A stretch of 64,000 nucleotides of DNA from Desulfobulbaceae bacterium. Lineage in GTDB: Bacteria; Desulfobacterota; Desulfobulbia; Desulfobulbales; Desulfocapsaceae. Under the pieces are notes generated by a model. It made no database searches, was not told where the DNA came from, and worked only from the letters and a program-made list of their open reading frames with translations. Position 1 is the first letter of the stretch, and each line of letters opens with the position of its first letter. The position numbers and the translations under genes were made by a program. Shown here in pieces: positions 57,107-64,000 of the stretch. The stretch spans positions 1-64,000 of the forward strand of contig WBUQ01000005.1 in assembly GCA_008933635.1 (NCBI GenBank), written 5' to 3'.

Positions 57107-58939
57107 CTATGGGCCGAAGAGGCGGGAGGAGGCGGTATCTTCGCCGTTGCCATTGGAACGGTCCATGGCCACCAGGTCGGCGTAGTAGCCGCCGGTGGCC
57201 ATCAGTTCGTCATGGCTCCCCTGCTGGACGATCCGGCCGTGCTGCATGGCGATGATGTGGTCGGCTCGACGGATGGTCGAGAGACGGTGGGCGATGACCA
57301 ACGAGGTCCGGCCCCGGAAGCTGTCGTCGAGGGCCTCCTCGAGAATGTTTTCCGATTCGGTGTCGATGGCGGCAGTGGCCTCGTCGAGGACGAGGACGGC
57401 CGGATCGCGGCACAGTACCCGGGCAAAGGCCAGCAACTGCTTCTCACCGGAGGACAACTCATGGCCGCCTTCGCCGATCATGGTGTCGAGCCCGTGCGGC
57501 AGGCGGCGGACAAAGCGGTTCATGCCGGTACGGGAGAGGATCGACTCCACGTCTTTACGGCTCCGGCCGCTGTTCATGACGATGTTGGCGAGCAGGCTGT
57601 CCTGCAGGATCAATACGTCCTGGAGGACGACGCCGACCATCGACCGCAGGTCGGCCAGCGCCAGATGGGAGATGTCGAGACCGTCGATGGTGATCGTCCC
57701 TGACTGCGCTTCGTAAAAGCGCAGCAGCAGGTTGACGAGGGTCGTCTTGCCGGAGCCTGTGGTGCCGACCAGGGCGACTGCCTGGCCCGGTCGCAGGGTC
57801 AGGGACAGGTCGTGAATGACGGGGGTCTGCGGGTTGTACCCGAAGCGGATGCGGTCAAAGTGCAGTTCGCCACGAACGGTTGCAGGTTTCGCAAGCGGTC
57901 GGGCCGGGTCGGCGATCCGGCTTGCGGTGTCGAGCAGCTGGAAGATCCGCTCGGCCGAGGCCATCGCCGACTGGACGATCGAATATTTCTGCGACAGTTC
58001 CCTGAGCGGCTGAAAAAACAGGCGCATATAGGAGATGAAGGCCACCAGCTCGCCGAGGCTGAGCCGGGACTGGAGGATCTCGCCGCCGCCGTACCAGAGG
58101 ATCATGGCGGTGGCGAGGCTGCTCATGAACTCGGTGATCGGCATGAACGTGCCGAAGAGGCGGATCTGACTGAGCGTCCGTTCCAGGTAGCCACGGCTCA
58201 GGTCTTCAAACTCCCGTCTGCTCTTTTCCTCCCGGCTGAACAGCTGGAGGATGGCCATGCCGGTGATGGCTTCCTGCAGGAAATTGTTGAGCAATACCAG
58301 CTGGCTGCGGATGGCACGGAAGCAGGCGCGGGCCAGTCGGGCGAAGAGGGTGGTGACAAGTGCCGAAATCGGGACGAAGATCGTCAGCAGCAGGGCCAGC
58401 TTGACGTTCATCAGGTAGAGCAGTATCAGGATGCCGAGCATCCGCACCAGTTCATTGAAGAGGGTGACCATCACCGAGGTGAACATCTCGTGCATGTTCT
58501 GGATGTCGTTAGTCAAACGGGTGACTAGACGGCCGGTGGGGTGGGTGCTGAAGAACTGCAGATCCAGGCGGAGGATGTGGGTGAACAGGTCCTGGCGGAT
58601 GCGGTGCATGATCGACTGGCCGATCCACTCCAGCAGGACAGTCTGGACGAAGGTCGTGGCGAAGACCAGCAGGACCAGCAGCCCGTACCACAGCGAGGTC
58701 CGGGTGAGTCCGGCGAGCCGGGCGGTGTCCTCGAGATTGCCGGCGGTAATGAAACCGTCGATACCTTGCTGGAGGAGGGTCGGCAGGGTCAGGGTGCCCC
58801 CGGTGATAAACAGGGACAGGGTCACCGCCCCTGCCAGGGCCAGCCAGTGATGGATGCTGTACCGGAGGATTCGCCCCCAGATGCGGAAATCGCTGAGCGA
58901 TCCTCCTCGTTTATCCTCATCGTAGCCGAAATTCCTCAT
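57107..58939 (-). CDS. ABC exporter half-transporter (canonical ATPase site)
   Basis: 610 aa. Six membrane helices in residues 20-310, then the ATPase: Walker A VGTTGSGKTTLVN, signature ELSSGEKQLLAFARVL (a departure from LSGGQ), Walker B VLVLDEATAAID with the catalytic Glu, and switch His VIAHRLSTIRRAD. Overlaps the partner gene by 4 bp, so the two form a heterodimer of the MsbA/LmrCD class. The substrate is not evident. Confidence 0.93.
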   Translation of the reverse strand: MRNFGYDEDKRGGSLSDFRIWGRILRYSIHHWLALAGAVTLSLFITGGTLTLPTLLQQGIDGFITAGNLEDTARLAGLTRTSLWYGLLVLLVFATTFVQTVLLEWIGQSIMHRIRQDLFTHILRLDLQFFSTHPTGRLVTRLTNDIQNMHEMFTSVMVTLFNELVRMLGILILLYLMNVKLALLLTIFVPISALVTTLFARLARACFRAIRSQLVLLNNFLQEAITGMAILQLFSREEKSRREFEDLSRGYLERTLSQIRLFGTFMPITEFMSSLATAMILWYGGGEILQSRLSLGELVAFISYMRLFFQPLRELSQKYSIVQSAMASAERIFQLLDTASRIADPARPLAKPATVRGELHFDRIRFGYNPQTPVIHDLSLTLRPGQAVALVGTTGSGKTTLVNLLLRFYEAQSGTITIDGLDISHLALADLRSMVGVVLQDVLILQDSLLANIVMNSGRSRKDVESILSRTGMNRFVRRLPHGLDTMIGEGGHELSSGEKQLLAFARVLCRDPAVLVLDEATAAIDTESENILEEALDDSFRGRTSLVIAHRLSTIRRADHIIAMQHGRIVQQGSHDELMATGGYYADLVAMDRSNGNGEDTASSRLFGP

Positions 58940-60771
58940 AACGCCTCCTCCGCCTGCGGCCGCATCTGTTTTTCGTACATCGACCGATAGAGGGAGCTGG
59001 CGGCGAGGAGTTCCTCATGGCCGCCGGTGCAGGCGATCCGGCCCTCGTCGAGGACGATGATCCGGTCGGTGAGGGAGAGCATCTTGATCCGGTTCGAGAC
59101 GATCAGCACGGTCTTGCCGGCGAAGCGCTGCCGCAGCCCGGCGAAGACTTCGTGCTCGGTGGCGACGTCGACCGCCGACAGGCCGTCGTCGATCACCAGC
59201 ACCGGCCGGTCGCAGAGCAGGGCCCGGGCCAGGGCCAGACGCTGGCGCTGGCCGCCGGACAGCTTGACGCCGCGCTCGCCGATGAGGGATGCATAGCCAT
59301 CCGGCAGTTCACGGATCTCCTCGTCGATGGCAGCGCTGGCGGCGGCCGCGATGATTTCCTGCTCCGTGGCCTCCGGCCGGCCGAGGGCGATATTGGCGGC
59401 GATGGTATCGGAGAACAGGACGGGCTCCTGGCCGACATAGGCGATATGGTTGCGGACATATGAAAGCGGCAAGGCGTTGACGTCGCGGCCGCCAAAGAAC
59501 AGCTGGCCGTCCGCTACCGGATAGAGCCGGGCCAGCAGCCGGCAGATGGTCGACTTGCCGCTGCCGGTACGGCCGGTTATGCCGTGGATGCCGGGGCCGA
59601 TCTTGAGATCGATATCGACGAGAGCCGGAGACAGCCCGGGGGCATAGGCGAAGTGCAGCCCACGCAGGCTGAACGAAGGGTGATCGAGCGGCGGTTCGCC
59701 GTTGTCGGCGATATCCGGCAGGGTTGCACGGCAGCCGAGCAGGTGATGGATGCGGTTGAGCGAGGTCAGTCCGCGCTGGACGATGTTGGCTACCCAGCCG
59801 ATCGCCATCATCGGCCAGACCAGCATCGCCAGGTAGGAGATGAAGGCGACGAAATCGCCCATGGTGAGGGTGCCGGCAATCACCAGTCGGCCGCCGACCA
59901 GCAGGATTATCAGCATTCCCAGGTTTCCCGCCAGTGTCGCGATCGGGGTGATCAGCCCCTGGATGTAGGCGACGCCGAGATTGCTTCTGACGTAGCGGCG
60001 GCCAAGCCGGTCGAACCGGTCGGTCTGGAACAGCTCCATGGTGTAGGCCTTGATCAGGCGGATGGAAACGACGGTGGAGCGGGAGAACTCGGTCAGGAGG
60101 GAAAACTGTTCCTGCACGGTATTGAAGCGATGATGCAGGCGACCGCTGAGGCTGCGGGTGAACCAGGCGAGGAAGGGCATCGGCAGCAGGGCCAGCAGCG
60201 TCAGCTGGACATGGATGTGGAGCATGAAGGCGATGGTCGCCAGCGACATCACCAGCGCGTCGGCGGCGGCAACCATGCCCATGCCGCAGGCCATCTGGAC
60301 GGCGGCCAGGTCGTTGCTGGAGTGGGCCATCAGGTCGCCCGGGGTGTGTTTTTCGAAGAAGGGGGCGTCCATCCGCAGCAGATGCGAAAAGATCCGGTTG
60401 CGCAGGTTCTGCTCGAGCAGCCGGGAAAAGCCGATGATCAGGTAGCGCCAGACGAAGCGGAGACCGGCAACGGCGATGGCGATGGCGACGATCAGCGCGG
60501 CCAGGCCGAGCAGACTGGCATGGCTGATGGAACTGTCCGCCAGACCGTCCACCCCGTGCTTGAGGACGCGGGGGATGACCAGCTGCAGGAAGTCGACGAT
60601 GATCAGGGCGACGAAGCCTCCGACCAGCTGCCAGCGGTATCGGCCGAACGATGGCCGCAGCAGATCGATCAGCTCGGGAAGGCTGGCTCGTTTTGGGCTG
60701 GTGTCTGCGGAGGCGTCGGAAGGAGGTGTATGCACTGACAGAGGAAGTACAAATAATGCGCGTGGAGGCAT
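58936..60771 (-). CDS. ABC exporter half-transporter (degenerate ATPase site)
   Basis: 611 aa. Six membrane helices, then Walker A TGRTGSGKSTICR, signature KLSGGQRQRLALARAL, and Walker B VLVIDDGLSAVD, where Asp replaces the catalytic Glu, and IVSNRIKM where a switch His would be expected. In heterodimeric exporters such as TM287/288 one site is degenerate in the same way and its partner carries an altered signature, as seen at 57107. It is transcribed first. Confidence 0.93.
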   Translation of the reverse strand: MPPRALFVLPLSVHTPPSDASADTSPKRASLPELIDLLRPSFGRYRWQLVGGFVALIIVDFLQLVIPRVLKHGVDGLADSSISHASLLGLAALIVAIAIAVAGLRFVWRYLIIGFSRLLEQNLRNRIFSHLLRMDAPFFEKHTPGDLMAHSSNDLAAVQMACGMGMVAAADALVMSLATIAFMLHIHVQLTLLALLPMPFLAWFTRSLSGRLHHRFNTVQEQFSLLTEFSRSTVVSIRLIKAYTMELFQTDRFDRLGRRYVRSNLGVAYIQGLITPIATLAGNLGMLIILLVGGRLVIAGTLTMGDFVAFISYLAMLVWPMMAIGWVANIVQRGLTSLNRIHHLLGCRATLPDIADNGEPPLDHPSFSLRGLHFAYAPGLSPALVDIDLKIGPGIHGITGRTGSGKSTICRLLARLYPVADGQLFFGGRDVNALPLSYVRNHIAYVGQEPVLFSDTIAANIALGRPEATEQEIIAAAASAAIDEEIRELPDGYASLIGERGVKLSGGQRQRLALARALLCDRPVLVIDDGLSAVDVATEHEVFAGLRQRFAGKTVLIVSNRIKMLSLTDRIIVLDEGRIACTGGHEELLAASSLYRSMYEKQMRPQAEEAL

Positions 60772-61004
60772 GAAGAATCGAAGGATTCCGTCTCGGTTTC
60801 AGTCGGTTGTTGTTTCAGCTATAACAGACCATGGCTCGAAACCCAAGGGCAAAACCGGCGATGAACATTTCGGGAGGGATCTGCCGGGTGCTTTTCGGAA
60901 AGAATGGCTCCAGCGGAGACCGCTGTTTGTTTTTCCTCTCACCGTGATTATGCTGTGTCGAAAAGATATCGGGCGGCACCTATACGGAATCAGGCGGAGC
61001 GGGC
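60772..61004. other. Divergent promoter region between ABC exporter and YbbA-like genes
   Basis: 233 bp between two divergent start codons. It should carry promoters for both transcription units. I see no clear -35/-10 pair and no repeat. Confidence 0.45.
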
Positions 61005-61697
61005 ATGGCAGAGATAATTGTCGAAACCAGGGATCTGGAGAAGGTCTACACCATCGGGGAACGCCGGCAGCAGATCCTCAAGGATATCAACCTGCAGATT
61101 TTTGCCGGTGAATTTGTCGTCGTTTCAGGCTCTTCCGGCAGCGGCAAGACTACCCTGCTGAGTATCCTGTCGGGTATTGACAGGCCGACATCCGGCAGCA
61201 TCCTGCTCTCGGGCCGGGACATCACCGGCATGAGCGAGGACGAACTGGCTCCGGTGCGCAACGTCGAGACCGGTTTCGTCTTCCAGGCCTTCCACCTTGT
61301 GCCTTCGCTGACCGCCCTCGAAAACGTGATGTTTCCGGCTGAGCTGCGACGCGACCCGCAGGCCCGGGTCAAGGCCGAGGAGCTCCTCAGGCGGGTTGGC
61401 CTCTGGGAGCGCCGGAGCAGCTATCCCCAGCAGCTGTCCGGTGGGGAAAAGCAGCGGACGGCGATTTGCCGGGCCCTGATCAATCACCCGAAGATCGTCT
61501 TTGCCGATGAACCTACCGGCAATCTCGATTCGGAAAACAGTCGGGGTATCGTTGAGCTGCTGGCAGAGCTGCACCGCGAGGAGAAGACCACGCTCGTCCT
61601 TGCCACCCACAGCCCGGAGATCGCCGCCCGTGCCGATCGGGTCATCGTCCTGCGCGATGGATGCATTGTCGAGAAGGGGGAAGGGGCTGATGCTTGA
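61005..61697 (+). CDS. ABC transporter ATPase, YbbA/LolD-like
   Basis: 230 aa. Walker A GSSGSGKTTLLSILSG, FVFQAFHLVPSLTALENVMFP, signature QLSGGEKQRTAICRAL, Walker B IVFADEPTGNLD, and switch His VLATHSPEIA. The family includes LolD, MacB-N and YbbA; the large permease next to it makes YbbA the best match. It overlaps the permease start by 8 bp. Confidence 0.93.
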   Translation: MAEIIVETRDLEKVYTIGERRQQILKDINLQIFAGEFVVVSGSSGSGKTTLLSILSGIDRPTSGSILLSGRDITGMSEDELAPVRNVETGFVFQAFHLVPSLTALENVMFPAELRRDPQARVKAEELLRRVGLWERRSSYPQQLSGGEKQRTAICRALINHPKIVFADEPTGNLDSENSRGIVELLAELHREEKTTLVLATHSPEIAARADRVIVLRDGCIVEKGEGADA

Positions 61698-64000
61698 CTG
61701 GCGCTTTCTCCTCCGTGAAATCTGGCAGGGCCGTAAGCAGGCCATGATCTTCATCTTCTGCGTCGCCCTGTCGCTGGCGACAATGGTGGCCCTGAACGGA
61801 TTCCGCCGCGACATCGATCGAGGCATCACCGGCGATGCCCGCGCCCTGCACGGCGGCGACATCATCCTCCACTCCCACTACGAACTGTCGCCGGGGTTGC
61901 GGCAGGCGGTCGAGAGGGTGCAGCGGCAGGGGCGGGTTGCCCAGGCCGCAGACACCTGGAGTTTTTATTCGCTGATCCGCAGCGTGAATGATCAGGACAC
62001 CCTGTTTGCCAACCTGAAAGTGGCGACCGTTGGCTACCCCCTGTACGGCCGGGTCGAGCTGCAATCGGGGCGACGGCTGGATCAGGCGCTGCAGCCGGGC
62101 GATGTCGTCGTGGCCGCCGATGTCCTGCACCGGATGCGCTTACAGATCGGCGACCGCCTGCACATCGGCGAGGCCACCCTGCGCATCGCCGACGTGGTGA
62201 CCTATGAATCGGCGCGGCCGGTGGATCTGTTCAGTTTCGGGCCGCGGGTCTTTGTCGCCGCGGCCGATCTCGAGGCCATCGATCTGATCAGGAAGGGCAG
62301 CCGGGTCAGTTATGAAACCGTGCTCAAGGTCAGTCGTGAAGGTGAGGTCGAAGAGCTGGCCGCCGTGTTGAAGGACGCCGCGGTCGCCGGTCAGGAGCGG
62401 GTCGAGACCTACCGAACCGCCGGCTCTCGGATCAAGCGGTTCTTCGATAATCTCCTCTTCTTCCTGTCGTTGATATCGCTGTTCACCCTGCTGCTGGCGG
62501 GCATCGGCATGCAGAGTTCGCTGACCGCCCTGCTGCGGGAAAAGGAGATGACCCTGGCCATCGTCAAGTCCCTGGGTGCGACAAGGGGGTTTCTCTACCG
62601 ACACTACCTCGTTCTCGCTCTTGTTCTCGGCATGGTCGGCAGTGCCGCCGGCAGTACCGCCGGCCTGCTCCTCGAGGGGTATCTGCCACGGCTCTTTGCC
62701 GGTCTCCTGCCGCCCGGCAGCCGGATCGAGATATCGCTTCTCGATCTGCTGGAGGGGATGGGCCTGGGCCTGGCCGTGGTGCTGTTCTTCACCTTCCTGC
62801 CGCTGTCCCGCCTGAACCGGGTCAAGCCGGCGGTGATCTTCAAGCGGGAGGTATCGGATGGCAGCCGGCGTGCGGCCTATTATCTCACCCGGGCAGCCGG
62901 ACTCGTCTTCCTGACCGTGCTGGTGGTCCTCCAGCTGAGGGATCTGGAAATCGGCCTGTGGTTTGTGGGCGGCAGTCTGGCGCTGATCCTGGTGATGTCG
63001 CTGCTGGCCCGCGCCGTCCTTCAGTTCGCCAGGCGATGGACGCCGCATCCGCTTGCCCTGCGGCTGGCTGTCCGCAGCCTGGTGAGGCCGGGCAACGCCA
63101 CCCGGGCGATCGTCGTCACCCTGTCATCGGCCCTGGCGATTCTGCTGGCCATTTTTCTGCTCGAGCGCAACCTGCGCCAGACCTTTATCGATTCCTACCC
63201 GGCCGAGGCTCCCAATCTGTTCAGCCTGGACATCCAGAAGGATCAGCGCGACGGCTTCCGCCAACTGGTCGGCGAGGATGTCCAGATGTTCCCGGTGATC
63301 CGGGCCCGTCTGGTGTCGATCAACGGGAAGGCGGTGCAGCGGGAGAAGGAGGATGTGCCCCGGGGCGACAGCCTGACCCGCGAGTTCAATCTCACCTATC
63401 GCGACGATCTGCTGCCGGACGAGGAACTGCTCGCGGGACGTGCGCTGTTTCGGACCGGAGAGAATGGACGGATTGGTCTGCAGGTATCGGTTCTCGATAC
63501 CGTCGCCGAGATGGGCGACATGGAGATCGGCGACGTCCTGCGTTTCAGCATCCAGGGGGTGCCGCTGGAGGCGGAAGTGACGAGCATCAGGACCAGAACC
63601 AGATCGAAGCTGTATCCCTTCTTCTATTTCGTCTTTCCCCCGGCCTTTCTCGAGAAGGCGCCCCAGACCTATTTCGCCGCCCTGCACCGGCCCAGGGATG
63701 AGATCCCCGCTCTGGAGAGCCGCATCGTCACGGCCTATCCCAACGTCAGTATCATCAATATGGCGGCGAGTGCCGCCGAGCTTGGCGGGCTGATGCAGAA
63801 GCTTTCCGGCATCATCCGCTTCTTCGCCGGCTTCTCGCTGCTGGCCGGGGCGCTGATCCTGGTCAGTTCGATCCTGGCGACACGGCTGGCCAGGGTGCGG
63901 GAGGCGGTCTACTACAAGGTGCTTGGCGCCCGGTCCTCTTTTGTCCTTGCCGTATTCGTCCATGAAAACCTGCTCTTGGGTCTCGCCAGCGCCATCTTTG
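61690..64000 (+). CDS. FtsX-family ABC permease, YbbP-like (partial, runs off the window)
   Basis: At least 770 residues, with no stop before the window end. It starts MLDWRFLLREIWQGRKQAMI and has a long periplasmic domain after TM1 (GDARALHGGDIILHSHYELS), then membrane segments (FDNLLFFLSLISLFTLLLAG; GMGLGLAVVLFFTFLPLS) and a second half with the same order (LAIRSLVRPGNATRAI-like linker, long loop, LAGALILVSSILATRLARVREAVY). The two-FtsX-domain, roughly 800-residue design fits YbbP. YbbAP systems export or extract hydrophobic compounds; the substrate here is unknown. Confidence 0.87.
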   Translation, partial: MLDWRFLLREIWQGRKQAMIFIFCVALSLATMVALNGFRRDIDRGITGDARALHGGDIILHSHYELSPGLRQAVERVQRQGRVAQAADTWSFYSLIRSVNDQDTLFANLKVATVGYPLYGRVELQSGRRLDQALQPGDVVVAADVLHRMRLQIGDRLHIGEATLRIADVVTYESARPVDLFSFGPRVFVAAADLEAIDLIRKGSRVSYETVLKVSREGEVEELAAVLKDAAVAGQERVETYRTAGSRIKRFFDNLLFFLSLISLFTLLLAGIGMQSSLTALLREKEMTLAIVKSLGATRGFLYRHYLVLALVLGMVGSAAGSTAGLLLEGYLPRLFAGLLPPGSRIEISLLDLLEGMGLGLAVVLFFTFLPLSRLNRVKPAVIFKREVSDGSRRAAYYLTRAAGLVFLTVLVVLQLRDLEIGLWFVGGSLALILVMSLLARAVLQFARRWTPHPLALRLAVRSLVRPGNATRAIVVTLSSALAILLAIFLLERNLRQTFIDSYPAEAPNLFSLDIQKDQRDGFRQLVGEDVQMFPVIRARLVSINGKAVQREKEDVPRGDSLTREFNLTYRDDLLPDEELLAGRALFRTGENGRIGLQVSVLDTVAEMGDMEIGDVLRFSIQGVPLEAEVTSIRTRTRSKLYPFFYFVFPPAFLEKAPQTYFAALHRPRDEIPALESRIVTAYPNVSIINMAASAAELGGLMQKLSGIIRFFAGFSLLAGALILVSSILATRLARVREAVYYKVLGARSSFVLAVFVHENLLLGLASAIF

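Overview
The window is about 64 kb of GC-rich DNA from a Gram-negative bacterium. Type IV pilus minor pilins with a PilY1-like protein, a FadL-type outer-membrane porin, and ETF electron transfer through a membrane-bound CCG-domain Fe-S oxidoreductase together suggest an anaerobically respiring member of the Desulfobacterota (former Deltaproteobacteria). No rRNA or tRNA gene is present, so the lineage is inferred from gene content only.

Region 1 (1-1765): a 38-bp tandem repeat, a perfect 24-bp palindrome and a well-formed sigma70 promoter precede a Hin/Pin-like serine recombinase. Then come about 870 bp without a convincing gene. This stretch holds inverted repeats and, just before lysC, a possible short terminated transcript.
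Region 2 (1766-14844): aspartate kinase (plus strand) converges on a minus-strand minor-pilin operon, pilV-pilW-pilX-pilY1-hypothetical-fimT/gspH. The PilY1-like protein has about 2900 residues and joins Calx-beta repeats, InlB-like repeats, MopE-like metal-binding motifs, a von Willebrand A domain, two cysteine-rich inserts and a PilY1 propeller.
Region 3 (15148-22830): a ydcSTUV-type ABC importer, a cysteine desulfurase, a TrhA/hemolysin III membrane protein and a NapH-like membrane polyferredoxin, all on the minus strand. A J-domain protein follows on the plus strand (23307-24323).
Region 4 (24386-52663): a 28-kb fatty-acid degradation island. It encodes uptake (FadL), activation (two AMP-forming acyl-CoA ligases), beta-oxidation (FadN-FadA-FadE, a second thiolase, a short/medium-chain acyl-CoA dehydrogenase, a divergent 569-aa acyl-CoA dehydrogenase), unsaturated-acyl handling (FadH and a second FadH-like flavoenzyme), thioesterase-like proteins, an SCP2-like protein, and electron export (EtfBA plus a membrane Fe-S oxidoreductase of the ETF:menaquinone type). 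A MerR-family regulator lies in the middle. A shared motif, CCYTTACGTWWW, lies in the three control regions: thiolase/ligase, merR/dehydrogenase, and fadL. This supports one local regulon.
Region 5 (52685-64000): a Cache-domain hybrid histidine kinase, two tandem zinc-ribbon/coiled-coil paralogs of unknown function, a small membrane protein, a HEAT-repeat protein, a heterodimeric ABC exporter with one degenerate ATPase site, and a YbbA/YbbP-like ABC system cut off by the window end.

The part most likely to hold new biology is 34277-41484 inside the fatty-acid island. There an Fe-S flavoenzyme, a DUF4442-like hotdog protein, a divergent acyl-CoA dehydrogenase, an unusual two-cluster ferredoxin and a CoA ligase lie in a row and look like a co-transcribed redox module.
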